NCBI GenBank assembly: GCA_013298625.1
Contig: JAAFIF010000021.1
Span: 1-64,000, forward strand
DNA: 64,000 nucleotides
Direction: 5' to 3'
DNA from: Myxococcales bacterium
GTDB taxonomy: Bacteria; Myxococcota_A; Polyangia; Polyangiales; Ga0077539
Position numbers and translations under genes: made by a program. Positions 36,156 to 45,615 of this stretch are shown here, piece by piece. Within the stretch, counting starts at the first letter, position 1, and every line of letters begins with the position of its first letter. The notes under the pieces were generated by a model. It had not been told where the DNA came from. It was given only the letters and a program-made list of their open reading frames with translations, and did not search any database.

Positions 36156-38249
36156 ATGCGCTCGATGCGTTGGATGCACCGTAGAACGTGGCCCGCGCTC
36201 TGTCTCGGCGTCGCGCTCGCGAGCTGTCAGGGCCAGATCGGACTGCGTACCGGCGAGACGCCGATCACGCCCGGCGAGGACGGAGGGGCCGCGGACAGCG
36301 CCGCGGTCGCGCCGCTCGACCCGCAGCGCGTGACGATCCACCGCTTGAATCGCGCGGAGTACAACAACACCGTGCGCGATCTGCTCGGCACGCGCTCGCG
36401 GCCCGCGGACGAGTTCGCCGCCGATGATCGCGGCTACGGCTTCGACAACATCGCCGACGTGCTGAGCGTGTCGCCGCTGCACATCGAGCAGTACGACCGC
36501 GCGGCGGAGGCGTTGGTCGACGAGGCGATCGGCTCAGCGGCGCCGATGCCCGTTCGCGCGCAGGTCGAGTGCGAGACGTTGATGGGGACGGTGGGGCAAG
36601 CCACGACCAACGCGTGGCTGCTCTGGTCGAACGGCGAGGTCGTCGCGCCGGTGATGCTTCCGGGCGCGGGGCGCTATCGCGTGACGGTTCGCGCGTGGCA
36701 GTCGCGCGCGGGCGCCGAGGACGCGCTGCTCGCGATCGAGCGTGACGGGGTCGCGGTGCGCACGCATCGGGTCGCCGTCACGAGCGCGGCGCCTGCGGAG
36801 TACACGGCGGAGTTCATGGCGACCGGCGCGGGGTCGAGCAACATCGGCGCGTCGTTCGGCAACGATTTTGTCGACATGGCCACGATGGCGGACCGCAACC
36901 TCTGGGTGGACTGGATCCGCGTCGAAGGACCGCTCGACGCGGGGACGGCGCCGGCGACGCGCGCGCAGTGGATCACCTGCGATCCCGCCGCGATGGGCGA
37001 GGACGTTTGCGCGCGGCAAGTGCTGACGCGCTTTGCGCGCCGTGCGTTTCGCAGGCCCGCGCCCGAGGCCGAGGTCAACGCGATTTGGACGCGGTTTCGC
37101 GGCGTGACGCGGATGCACTCGGGCACGTGGGAGGACGCGATCAAGCTGTCGATGCGCGCGATGTTGGTCTCGCCGCACTTCGTCTACCGCGTCGAGATCG
37201 ACCCGTCGCTGACCGACCCTGCGCCGCACCCGCTCACGGACCACGAGCTCGCCTCGCGCCTGTCGTACTTCTTGTGGAGCTCGATGCCGGACGAGACGCT
37301 CGATCGCCTCGCGGACGGCGGGACGCTGCACGAGCCCGCGGTGCTTCGCGAGCAGGTCCAGCGCATGCTCGACGACCCGCGCGCGCAGGCGCTCACGCAG
37401 AACTTCGCGGGGCAGTGGCTGCACACGCGCAACCTGGACGAGCACGAGGTCAACGCGACGCTGTACCCGAGCTTTTCGCCGATGATTCGCTCGGGGATGC
37501 GCGCAGAGACCGACGCGTTCTTCGCGCACTTTCTCGAGCGCGGCGTGTCGATGCGAGAGTTTCTCGTGGCGCAGTACACGTTCATCGACGAGCGGCTCGC
37601 GGGCTTCTACGGCGTGACGCTGCCTGCGGGGACTGGCGTCCGGCGGGTGGATCTCTCGAGCACCAATCGCCTGGGGATCATCACGCAGGGGCTGCCGTTG
37701 ACGGTGACGTCGCACGCGGACCGAACGTCGCCGGTGAAGCGCGGGCAGTGGGTGCTCTCGCAGCTGCTCTGCGCGCCGCCGCCGCCGCCGCCGCCGAGCG
37801 TCGAGGGGTTGCCGACGCAGATGGTTCCGACCGGGTCGTTGCGGCAGCGGCTCGAAGCGCACCGGGCTGACCCGGTGTGTCGCTCGTGCCACGACGTGAT
37901 GGACCCGATCGGGTTCGGCCTCGAGAACTTCGACGGAACAGGGATGTTTCGCTCGATGGACGGCGCGTTCGCCATCGATTCGACCGGCGAATTGCCGGGC
38001 GGGGCGCGCTTCGACGGGCCGCGTACGCTCGCGCGGCTCATTCAGGACGACCCGAGGTTTCCTCGCTGCGTGACGAAGCAGGTGATGACCTACGCGCTCG
38101 GACGCGGGCTCAACGAGCGCGACGACGCTCAGCTCGATCGCATCGTGCGCGACTGGACCGCGAGCGGCCAGGAGCTGCGCGCGCTGATCGAGCGCGTGGT
38201 CTTGTCCGACGCGTTCAGGCTGCGTCGCGCAGAGACGCCCCGCAGCTGA
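36156..38249 (+). CDS. PSD/DUF1592-type cytochrome lipoprotein
   Basis: About 697 residues. Lipobox at ALASC (Cys24). The domains follow the order seen in planctomycete and myxobacterial proteins: DUF1587 (HRLNRAEYNNTVRDLLG), DUF1595 (FARRAFRRPAPEAEV), DUF1592 (SMRAMLVSPHFVYRVE ... LASRLSYFLWSSMPD), DUF1588 with a CxxCH heme motif (CRSCHDVMDPIGFGLENFDG) and DUF1585 (YALGRGLNERD). A Pro run (PPPPPPP) lies before the heme site. The family function is unknown; it is usually paired with DUF1552, as here 44 nt downstream. ATG 36156 is one of several closely spaced ATGs. Confidence 0.88.
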   Translation: MRSMRWMHRRTWPALCLGVALASCQGQIGLRTGETPITPGEDGGAADSAAVAPLDPQRVTIHRLNRAEYNNTVRDLLGTRSRPADEFAADDRGYGFDNIADVLSVSPLHIEQYDRAAEALVDEAIGSAAPMPVRAQVECETLMGTVGQATTNAWLLWSNGEVVAPVMLPGAGRYRVTVRAWQSRAGAEDALLAIERDGVAVRTHRVAVTSAAPAEYTAEFMATGAGSSNIGASFGNDFVDMATMADRNLWVDWIRVEGPLDAGTAPATRAQWITCDPAAMGEDVCARQVLTRFARRAFRRPAPEAEVNAIWTRFRGVTRMHSGTWEDAIKLSMRAMLVSPHFVYRVEIDPSLTDPAPHPLTDHELASRLSYFLWSSMPDETLDRLADGGTLHEPAVLREQVQRMLDDPRAQALTQNFAGQWLHTRNLDEHEVNATLYPSFSPMIRSGMRAETDAFFAHFLERGVSMREFLVAQYTFIDERLAGFYGVTLPAGTGVRRVDLSSTNRLGIITQGLPLTVTSHADRTSPVKRGQWVLSQLLCAPPPPPPPSVEGLPTQMVPTGSLRQRLEAHRADPVCRSCHDVMDPIGFGLENFDGTGMFRSMDGAFAIDSTGELPGGARFDGPRTLARLIQDDPRFPRCVTKQVMTYALGRGLNERDDAQLDRIVRDWTASGQELRALIERVVLSDAFRLRRAETPRS

Positions 38250-38293
38250 CCCACCCTCAGGACCCCGACAAGAGATCGACGAGGAATCCGCCA

Positions 38294-39664
38294 ATGCTTC
38301 GAAGCAAATTCAGCCGCAGGGTGGTGTTGGGTGGCGCGGGCGTCGCGATCGCGCTGCCCGCGCTCGAGAGCTTGACCCCGCGCACGGCGAGGGCGCAGGC
38401 GCGCACGGCCCCCAAGCGCGTGTTGTTCTATTACACGCCGTGCGGGATCAATAGTTCGGACAACCGAGGGTTCTCTCCGGCGGCGATGGGGTCGGGCGCC
38501 GCGTGGAGCTATTCGCGGATGCTGAGCGGCCTCGGCGCCGCGCTCAAGCCGTACACGTTGGTGTTGAGCGGCGTGCACAATCGCCCCGCGTCGGCCACGT
38601 TCGAGGGCAGCAACGACGGCGCCGGTGACCACGCGCGCGGGACGGGCTCGTTTCTCACCGCCGCGCGCCTCACCAAGACCAACGGAACAGACATTCGCAA
38701 CGGCGTCTCGATCGACCAGGCGATCGCGCAAGGTGCGGGGGCGATGTGGCGGTTTCCGTCGCTGCAGCTCGGGACCGACGCGGGCTCGAGCGCGGGCGAC
38801 TGCGACTCTGGCTACTCGTGCGCGTACGCGCGCAACATCTCGTGGGCGGGCCCCATGACGCCGCTGCCGAAGATCACCTCGCCTCGCACGGCGTTCGACC
38901 GCTTGTTCGCGGGGATGGATCCCGCGGCGACCGCGGCTGCGCAAGCGCGGCGACGGGCGTACACGAGCTCGGTGCTCGACTACGTGCGCACCGAAGCGAC
39001 GGCGCTGCAAGGGCGCGTGGGCGCCACGGACCGACGCAAGCTCGACGAGTACCTCACGGCCATCCGCGAGGTCGAGCTGCGCGTCGCGATGACCGAGTCG
39101 ATGGTGTGCACGCCGATCGCGCGGCCCGCGGCGTCGATCCCGTACGAGCAGCACGTGGACGTGATGCACGACCTGATGGCGCTGGCGTTTCGCTGCGACA
39201 TGACCCGCGTGCAGACGTTCATGATGGGCAACGCGGGCTCGGGGCGGGTCTTCGACTTTCTGGGCATCGCCGAGGGGCACCACAACCTCTCGCATCACAT
39301 GAGCGCCGAGAGCAGCCTCACGGCGCTCGAGCGCATCGGGTCGTGGGAGATCCGCAAGTTCGGCGAGCTGTGCGAGCGGCTTCGCATGATCGACGACGGC
39401 GGCGGGACGACGGCGCTCGACAACACGGTGCTGATGTTCTCCAGCGAAATCGCCGATGGAAACTCGCACGCCCACACCAACCTCCCGCTCTTTCTCGTGG
39501 GCCGCGGCGGCGGTCAGATCGAGACGGACCGGCACGTCAACGTCAACGGGCAGCCGATCGCGGACCTGTACATCGCGCTCGCCAAGATGATGGGCGTCAC
39601 GCTTCCGCGCTTCGGCGCAGAGGGGACGCGCGTGATGGCCAACCTGGGGATGGTCAGCGCGTAG
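38294..39664 (+). CDS. DUF1552 protein, Tat-exported
   Basis: 456 residues. A twin-arginine signal (FSRRVVLGGAGVAIALPAL, ending in RAQA) implies export of a folded, possibly cofactor-bearing protein. The mature part matches DUF1552 by context and motifs (RVLFYYTPCGIN, GVHNRPASATFEG, EGHHNLSHHMSAE, LMFSSEIADGNSHAH). His-rich segments near the end may bind metal. The RBS GAGGAA precedes ATG 38294. It is paired with the PSD cytochrome gene in one transcript. Confidence 0.88.
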   Translation: MLRSKFSRRVVLGGAGVAIALPALESLTPRTARAQARTAPKRVLFYYTPCGINSSDNRGFSPAAMGSGAAWSYSRMLSGLGAALKPYTLVLSGVHNRPASATFEGSNDGAGDHARGTGSFLTAARLTKTNGTDIRNGVSIDQAIAQGAGAMWRFPSLQLGTDAGSSAGDCDSGYSCAYARNISWAGPMTPLPKITSPRTAFDRLFAGMDPAATAAAQARRRAYTSSVLDYVRTEATALQGRVGATDRRKLDEYLTAIREVELRVAMTESMVCTPIARPAASIPYEQHVDVMHDLMALAFRCDMTRVQTFMMGNAGSGRVFDFLGIAEGHHNLSHHMSAESSLTALERIGSWEIRKFGELCERLRMIDDGGGTTALDNTVLMFSSEIADGNSHAHTNLPLFLVGRGGGQIETDRHVNVNGQPIADLYIALAKMMGVTLPRFGAEGTRVMANLGMVSA

Positions 39665-39703
39665 CGCGCACGCGGGGCGAACAGTGGTAGGGTCCAACCC
39701 CGA

Positions 39704-40249
39704 ATGCACCGGCACCCTGTGATGCGCTCGTTGGGCTCAGTGTTGTTCGCGAGCGCGCTCGTGGCGTGCAGCGAGCCGTCGCGACCGACGGACGCTGCTT
39801 CGTCGACCGACGCGCGCGGTGACAGCGGCGCGTTCGTGGACGCGGCCACGGACGTGGTCGTGTGCGAGGGCGGCGCCGCTGCGGTGTGCGACGGCCTGTG
39901 CGTGGACCTGTCCACGAGCTCGCAGCACTGTGGCGCTTGTGGGAGAACGTGCGCTGATGGCGGCGTGTGCACTGCCGGCGTGTGCGCTGCGAGCTGCGGG
40001 CTGGCTGGGCTTTCGTGCTGTGCTGGGGACGTTTGCGAAGAGGGCGCGACGTGCACCGCTGGGCGCTGCGTCGCCAACCGCGGTCCGCAGCCGGTCGGCC
40101 GCGACCTCGTCTCTGCAGGCGGAACGATGAGCTCGACCGGCTTCGTCCTTCAGAGCACCGTCGGCCAGAGCAGCCAACACGTGCAGCCCATGCGATCGAC
40201 GAACTTCGTCCTGCGCGGCGGGCTGATCGGCTCGATCACCAACCCGTGA
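39704..40249 (+). CDS. Cys-rich lipoprotein with GQSSQH C-terminal motif (paralog 1)
   Basis: 181 residues. Lipidated Cys22 (SALVAC), a short Asp/Ser-rich linker, a Cys-rich module (about 50-125: HCGACGRTC, CGLAGLSCCAGDVCEEG). The last 45 residues contain GTMSSTGFVLQSTVGQSSQH and RSTNFVLRGGLIG. The tail pattern (S-x-F-x-L ... GQ ... S-x-F-x-L-x-GG) is widespread in secreted bacterial proteins. The next gene has the same layout, so they arose by tandem duplication. Confidence 0.82.
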   Translation: MHRHPVMRSLGSVLFASALVACSEPSRPTDAASSTDARGDSGAFVDAATDVVVCEGGAAAVCDGLCVDLSTSSQHCGACGRTCADGGVCTAGVCAASCGLAGLSCCAGDVCEEGATCTAGRCVANRGPQPVGRDLVSAGGTMSSTGFVLQSTVGQSSQHVQPMRSTNFVLRGGLIGSITNP

Positions 40250-40358
40250 CGGGCCGCGACGCGCGCTGAATTTTCGCTGTCGAAGTGGGGATGCGAATCG
40301 GGTAGCGTGCGGATTGTCTTTCGTCGCTCGGCAGCGACGCGAGCACGTCGAGTAAGAC

Positions 40359-40985
40359 ATGCGCACGACCGCTGTACTGCTGCTCTGTTCGATCACCGCT
40401 CTCGCTGCGTGCGGGACCGGTCCTGTCATCGATCGCAACGACGCCTCTGGCGCCGAGGCCTCGCTCGACGCTGCGGGCGCCGATGGCTCTGCGGTGGACG
40501 TGGTCGCCGCGGACGGCAGCGACGGCGCGACGACGGTCGACGTTGCAGACGCTTCGGACCGCGACGCGGCCGACGCGAGCGCGGGCGACGCCGATCCGTG
40601 CCCGATGGGCCAATCGCTCTGCGGCGCGACGTGCGTCAATTTGCAGACGAGCGCGAGCAATTGCGGGATGTGCGGGCGCATGTGTCCGGGCGGCGCGGCG
40701 TGCGCGATGGGCGTGTGCCAGGCGACCTGCGGGCTCGCGGGGCTCCCGTGCTGCGTGGGATCGAACTGCGAAGAAGGCACGACGTGCACGGCGGGAATGT
40801 GCGTGCGCGGGATGCCAGCGCCGACCTACAGCGGCTCGTCCCTCGTCAGCTCGGGCACGCGCGCCAACTCGACAAACTTTCGCATGCTCTCGACGCTCGG
40901 TCAGAGCTCGCAGCACCAACGGCAGATGACCTCGACCAACTTCGTGCTCAACGGCGGGCTGGTCGGCGTCGTCGGAGGCCTGTGA
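40359..40985 (+). CDS. Cys-rich lipoprotein with GQSSQH C-terminal motif (paralog 2)
   Basis: 208 residues. Lipidated Cys18 (SITALAAC), a long Asp/Ala/Val-rich linker (about 25-80), a Cys-rich module (NCGMCGRMCPGG, CGLAGLPCCVGSNCEEG) and a tail with NSTNFRMLSTLGQSSQH and TSTNFVLNGGLVG. The module and tail align with the preceding gene, but the linker does not. The stop overlaps the start of the OmpA-type gene by 4 nt (GTGA), so the two are translationally coupled. Confidence 0.84.
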   Translation: MRTTAVLLLCSITALAACGTGPVIDRNDASGAEASLDAAGADGSAVDVVAADGSDGATTVDVADASDRDAADASAGDADPCPMGQSLCGATCVNLQTSASNCGMCGRMCPGGAACAMGVCQATCGLAGLPCCVGSNCEEGTTCTAGMCVRGMPAPTYSGSSLVSSGTRANSTNFRMLSTLGQSSQHQRQMTSTNFVLNGGLVGVVGGL

Positions 40986-42457
40986 GCGTCGCTGTGAAGA
41001 GCTCTGTCGAACGCTCGCGTCGTTGGTCGATCGCTGCGTTGATCGCTGCGTCAATGGCCGCTCCGTCCGTCGCTAACGCCGAGGACGTGTGGCGTCGACT
41101 CTCGCTGCGACTCGAGGGGGGCGTCGGCTACATGCTCGGCGACTACCAGCAGCGCGTGTTGACGCAGGGGCTCGCGCTGCACGGCGCGGCGCGGGCGGGC
41201 TTCGTGTTGGTGGGGCCGGTGGCGCTGCAGGTGGGGTTCGACAGCGTGCTGTTTCCCAACGAGCGCGGCGGCGGGCAGAGCTGGCTCGTCGGTGGCGGCC
41301 TGCGCGCTGAGCCGTCGGTGGGCCGCATCGGCAGGGTGACGGTCGACGCCAACGCGGGCGCAGCGCTGACGGGCCCGTACTTGCGCTTCGGCTACAACGC
41401 GGGCGCGGGGTTCGAGTTCAACGCGACGAGCTTTCTCGCGGTGGGACCCTCGGTGCGCTTTCACCATGTCGTGGCGACGGACGGCGACGTCTCGGGCTCG
41501 GCGCTGTTCTTGAGCGGCGGAGCGACGCTCACGCTGCACGGACCACCCGAAGTCGCGCGGGCCGCGCGCGACTCGGACAGCGACGGCGTGATCGACGGCG
41601 ATGATTTGTGCGTGGACGTCGCTGCGGGCTCGCGGCCGGACCCCGCGCGCGCAGGCTGTCCGCTGACCGATCGCGACTCCGACGGCGTGAGCGATCGCGA
41701 GGATCTGTGCCCAGATACCGCCGCGGGCGCGCAGCCCGATCGCGCGCGGCCGGGCTGTCCCGCGGGCGACGCGGACGGCGACGGAGTGACGGACGCTGAA
41801 GACGCGTGCCCCACCAACGCGCAGGGCGCGAACGCAGATCCGTCGCGCCGCGGCTGCCCCGACGGCGACGACGACAACGACCGCGTGCGCAACTCCGTGG
41901 ATCAGTGCCGCGCGCAGCACCACGGGATGCATCCGGATCCGTCGCGCGCAGGGTGTCCGGCGCCCGATGGAGACAACGACAACGTCCCTGATCGCGTGGA
42001 CGCGTGTCCGAGCGAGCCTGGGCAGCCGCACCCCGACCGCGCGCGCAACGGTTGCCCCGGCATGGTGCGCGTCGAAGACGGGCAGATTCGCACGCTCGAG
42101 CCGGTGTTCTTCGACACCAACAGCGACCGCATCCAGCCGCGAAGCGAGCGGCTCTTGCAGTCGCTGGCGGACGCGCTGCAAGCGAGCCCCGAGATCCAGC
42201 GTCTCGGCGTGCACGGGCACACCGACGACGTTGGCGAAGACGGTCAGAACCTCGAGCTGTCCACGCGCAGAGCCGCTTCGGTGTTGCAGTGGCTCGTGCG
42301 GCACAACGTCGCCGCGGACCGACTCGAGTCCCGCGGGTTCGGCGAGACGCGGCCGCTCGTGCCTGGACAGAGCGAGCAAGCGCGAGCGGTCAATCGCCGC
42401 GTAGAGTTTCGGATTCTGCAGTCCACGGCGAGTGGCGCTGCGGCGTCGACGATGTGA
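40982..42457 (+). CDS. OmpA-family outer-membrane protein with thrombospondin-3 repeats
   Basis: 491 residues. A signal peptide ends near SVANA. Residues about 30-190 form a beta-barrel-like N-terminus. Four to five Asp-rich TSP3-type Ca-binding repeats (DSDSDGVIDGDDLC, DRDSDGVSDREDLC, DADGDGVTDAEDAC) follow. The C-terminal OmpA domain (about 355-485) has FFDTNSDRIQP and NLELSTRRAASVLQWL for peptidoglycan binding. The GTG start overlaps the previous stop. It could anchor the neighbouring surface proteins to the cell wall (inference). Confidence 0.88.
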   Translation: MSVAVKSSVERSRRWSIAALIAASMAAPSVANAEDVWRRLSLRLEGGVGYMLGDYQQRVLTQGLALHGAARAGFVLVGPVALQVGFDSVLFPNERGGGQSWLVGGGLRAEPSVGRIGRVTVDANAGAALTGPYLRFGYNAGAGFEFNATSFLAVGPSVRFHHVVATDGDVSGSALFLSGGATLTLHGPPEVARAARDSDSDGVIDGDDLCVDVAAGSRPDPARAGCPLTDRDSDGVSDREDLCPDTAAGAQPDRARPGCPAGDADGDGVTDAEDACPTNAQGANADPSRRGCPDGDDDNDRVRNSVDQCRAQHHGMHPDPSRAGCPAPDGDNDNVPDRVDACPSEPGQPHPDRARNGCPGMVRVEDGQIRTLEPVFFDTNSDRIQPRSERLLQSLADALQASPEIQRLGVHGHTDDVGEDGQNLELSTRRAASVLQWLVRHNVAADRLESRGFGETRPLVPGQSEQARAVNRRVEFRILQSTASGAAASTM

Positions 42458-42532
42458 TCGACGCCGCGCTTGTGCAGCGCTCGGCGGTCGAAGAAGATTC
42501 AAACAACGGTTGGTCGAAGGAGAGCTGAAGTC

Positions 42533-44038
42533 ATGAAGGGCATTCGACGCGCGATTGCGATGATGGCGATGTCAGCGGCGCTCGCGCTCGGCGGGCGTTC
42601 CGCTGAAGCGCAACGAGTCCCGCAGTTCTTGGTGCACCAGGGACGCCTGACGGATCGCGCGGGCATGCCCGTGCGCGGCGGGCAGAACGTCACGTACCGG
42701 ATCTACGGCGCGTCCATGGGCGGCGCTGCGCTGTGGACCGAGACGGTGTCCGTGATGTTCGACGAAGGGTACTTCAGCGTGCAGCTCGGCGACTCGATGC
42801 CGTTTCCTGCGACGCTCTTCAACGGCACCGCGCGGTACCTCGGCGTGTCGGTCGGGGCGGATCCCGAGATGACCCCGCGGCAGGTGATCGGAAGCGTTCC
42901 GTACGCGCTGGTCTCGGGCAACGCGGTCGGAGACATCACGCCGAACACGGTCTCGATCGGCGGACGCACGATCATCAACGAGATGGGCCGCTGGGTCGGC
43001 CCCACCGACGGCCTGATCGGCCCTGCGGGTCCTGCGGGCCCGGCGGGTCCTGCGGGCCCTGCGGGCCCCGCGGGCCCGAGCAGCGCGCTCTCCGGCTGCG
43101 CGAGCGGCGTCGTGCTCGACGGCGTCTGCGTCATCGGCTCCGAGAACGTCAGCCCCGGCAGCGATTGGAACACCGCGGCCATCACCTGCGCCGGCCTCGG
43201 CGGCGACCTCTGCTCGGCGACGCAGTATTGGTCGCTTCGCACGGACGGGTCGGTGACCGAGGACATGTTTTACACGGATTCCGGCCGCCGAGCGGTGTGG
43301 ACGAAGCACTTCTCCGACAATGATGCAGGTCGCATCAGCTTCTTGCTGCAATCGAGCGACGATCCGTCGCCTGCGCAGCGCTACGCCTATGCGTGCTGCG
43401 GGTTGATCACCCCGACGGACGTGTTGTCGCGCGCGCGTGTGGTGCGTCCGATGGGCGCGATGGCCGGCGTCGCGGTGACTTGGCTAAACCCGCGTGAAGA
43501 GACAACCGCGACGACCGCCTCGCGCATCTGCACCTCGTTGCGCAGCGACGTGTGCACCACCTCGCAGTACGTGGTCCTCAACGATGCCGGTCTGTTTTCG
43601 GGCAGCACGCGGCGCTTGACCAACCACGTCTCGGACAACGATGCGAACCTGTTCAACTCGGTGCTCGGGTCGAACACCGCCGACAACCCAGCATGGAACA
43701 ACGCGTGGGCGTTCGCGTGCTGCGGCTCCAATCGCCCGCAGGACAACTCGTGCCCGGCGCCTGGCATGGTGGTCAACAACGTCTGCCTGATGGCCATCAA
43801 CGAGACCGAGAACACGAGCTTCCCCGACGCCGCGCGGGCGTGCGGCGCGCTCGGCGCGGACATCTGCTCGAACAGCCAGATGCAGAACATCCGCAACTCG
43901 GGCCGCTTCGCCGGTCGCCGCGCCTGGACCAGCAACGGCGCGGACAACGACGGAAACGTCGTCGGCGGACTGCTCTCGAGCATGCCGGACAACCCCAACC
44001 CGACGACGGATCGCTTCGGCTACGCCTGCTGCCTCTGA
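42533..44038 (+). CDS. Secreted protein with collagen-like repeat and three ACC-ending domains
   Basis: 501 residues. The signal peptide ends near RSAEA. Residues 28-125 resemble the LVHQGRLTDRAGMPV ... ALWTE module found at the start of bacterial fibre-like proteins. Seven Gly-Pro-x triplets (about 163-183) form a short collagen-like stretch that could trimerise. Three copies of an about 100-residue domain follow, each with two early Cys, a SDND or ADND motif and an end in ACCG, ACCG or ACCL. No catalytic motif is evident. The RBS AAGGAGAG precedes ATG 42533. Confidence 0.8.
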   Translation: MKGIRRAIAMMAMSAALALGGRSAEAQRVPQFLVHQGRLTDRAGMPVRGGQNVTYRIYGASMGGAALWTETVSVMFDEGYFSVQLGDSMPFPATLFNGTARYLGVSVGADPEMTPRQVIGSVPYALVSGNAVGDITPNTVSIGGRTIINEMGRWVGPTDGLIGPAGPAGPAGPAGPAGPAGPSSALSGCASGVVLDGVCVIGSENVSPGSDWNTAAITCAGLGGDLCSATQYWSLRTDGSVTEDMFYTDSGRRAVWTKHFSDNDAGRISFLLQSSDDPSPAQRYAYACCGLITPTDVLSRARVVRPMGAMAGVAVTWLNPREETTATTASRICTSLRSDVCTTSQYVVLNDAGLFSGSTRRLTNHVSDNDANLFNSVLGSNTADNPAWNNAWAFACCGSNRPQDNSCPAPGMVVNNVCLMAINETENTSFPDAARACGALGADICSNSQMQNIRNSGRFAGRRAWTSNGADNDGNVVGGLLSSMPDNPNPTTDRFGYACCL

Positions 44039-44062
44039 GCGCGCATCGCCACGCCACGAGCA

Positions 44063-45319
44063 GTGAACCACGTGCCGCTGTTGTTGATCCCCTGGCGCGC
44101 TGCGCTGCTCTGGCTGCTCTCGATCGCGCCGTGGGGGGCGCCGCTCGAAGCCAACCTCTTCGTCGACCCGCGAGGCGTCGCTGCGGGGGGCTTGATCTTC
44201 TTTGCGTTGCTCGCCGCGTTGCTCGTGCGGCGGTTCGAGCTCGTCGGGCGTCGTGATCCGCTCTCGATCGCGGTGGCGACGACGGCCCTCGTGTCTCTCG
44301 CGCTGAGCGCGGCGCTGCCGCGAGGCACGGTTCCGCTGGCGACCGGCGCGGTGATCGTCGCGCCGCTGCTGTGGGGCTGCGCGTGGATCGCGCTTCGACG
44401 CTGGGCGCCCGCGTCCAAGGCGCCCGGGTTCTTTCTTCTGTGCGTGGTCTTGATTTCGTGGGCGCTCGGCGGGCGCCGCGTGCTCGATCGAGAGCGAGTC
44501 TGGGACGAGGTGCTCGTGGTCGACGGCCGTTGGGCTGCGGCGCACCACGCGCGCATCGACCTCGCCGTCGCGCGCAACGCGGACGCGCGCGCGCGTGACG
44601 CCCTCGCAGAGCGCTGCTTCTCGCTCTGCCCGCAGGACGTCCGCTGCGCGTCGCTCGCCACCGCGGCGCGCGTGCGAGCAGGGGATTGCGCGCCGGTGAT
44701 CGAGGCTGCGCGCGTCGCGCTGCGAGCCTCGTCCGATCGGGCGTCGCTCGAAGCTGCCGTGCGCTGCGCGGACACGCTTGCGCGCTCGGACGACGAGTCG
44801 CTCGCGTGGGCGCGCAGGGCGGTCGCCGAGCGGCGCTCGGACGAGGCGCTGCGGCGCATGTTGGCTGCGATGCTAGAGCGTCGCGGCGATCGAACGGGCG
44901 CCTTCGAGGCGCTGCGCGCGGGGGGCGAGCTGCGCTCCGCGGACGGCGTCGTGACGATGGCGCGGCTGGCGATCGAGCGCGGTGACGACGCTGCGGCGCG
45001 CGCTGCGATCGAGTCGCTCTTGCAGCGCGAGCCCACCCACGTAGAAGCACGGTTCCTGCGGGCGTGGATCGAGCACAGAGCGGGGCGCTTCAATCCCGCG
45101 AGAGAGAACTACCTGCGCGCGTTGCAGGGCGATCCGTCGCACTTCGCAGCGCGCTACAACCTCGCACGCTTGTTGTTGTCGGCAGGGGTCGCGCAAGAGG
45201 CGTTGCGCCACGCGCAGCGGCTGCTCGAGACGCACGCGCGCGACCCGCGTGTGCGGCAGCTCGCGCGGGACATTCAGGGAGCCATGGCGCAAGCGGACGA
45301 CGCCGGCGCAGGCCCATAA
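44063..45319 (+). CDS. Membrane protein with C-terminal TPR repeats
   Basis: 418 residues. About four hydrophobic helices occupy the first 145 residues (LLLIPWRAALLWLLSI, GGLIFFALLAALLV, ALVSLALSAAL, GFFLLCVVLISWALGG). A helical, TPR-like region (about 150-405: AVARNADARARDALAERCF, ALLQREPTHVEARFLRAW, NYLRALQGDPSHFAARYNLA) follows and likely sits in the periplasm or cytoplasm as a scaffold. GTG start, 24 nt after the collagen-like gene. Its last codons and TAA lie inside the 49-bp repeat that brackets the next gene. Confidence 0.8.
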   Translation: MNHVPLLLIPWRAALLWLLSIAPWGAPLEANLFVDPRGVAAGGLIFFALLAALLVRRFELVGRRDPLSIAVATTALVSLALSAALPRGTVPLATGAVIVAPLLWGCAWIALRRWAPASKAPGFFLLCVVLISWALGGRRVLDRERVWDEVLVVDGRWAAAHHARIDLAVARNADARARDALAERCFSLCPQDVRCASLATAARVRAGDCAPVIEAARVALRASSDRASLEAAVRCADTLARSDDESLAWARRAVAERRSDEALRRMLAAMLERRGDRTGAFEALRAGGELRSADGVVTMARLAIERGDDAAARAAIESLLQREPTHVEARFLRAWIEHRAGRFNPARENYLRALQGDPSHFAARYNLARLLLSAGVAQEALRHAQRLLETHARDPRVRQLARDIQGAMAQADDAGAGP

Positions 45320-45351
45320 GCTACGTTGCCCGCGCGCGCCTCCGCCGCGGC
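45303..45351. repeat. 49-bp direct repeat, left copy
   Basis: 47 of 49 bases match 47534-47582. The left half is the true 3' end of the TPR gene; the right half (45320-45351) is a copy of the 3' end of the hydroxylase gene that lies on the far side of the FG-GAP gene. It marks the left boundary of the presumed insertion. Confidence 0.88.
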
Positions 45352-45615
45352 GATACGAAAGCAAATGTGGCTCCTTGGCGGGCGCAGCTGTTCATCAAGG
45401 CTGTGGCTGCGCACGGGCCCCAGAGGTTGCTCCGGCACGGGCAGTGCGGCGCATCCAGTGGCGGGCAAACGCTTGAATCGGCAGAGCGAATCCGTCGCCT
45501 GGCGCACCGCGAGGGCCAAATCGCTGTTCGAGGTCGTGGTACGCAACAACGTGGTTGCGGTAGTGATGAAGGCGGCCGCTCGGAGGTCCTTCGAGCGATC
45601 GGAGTGAACGGCGTG
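45352..45615. other. Upstream region of the inserted FG-GAP gene
   Basis: 264 nt with lower GC and different base use from the flanks. It has an open plus-strand frame continuing into the lipoprotein gene, but no start codon, family similarity or signal peptide before 45616. It probably holds the promoter of the inserted gene. No transposase remnant seen. Confidence 0.5.
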
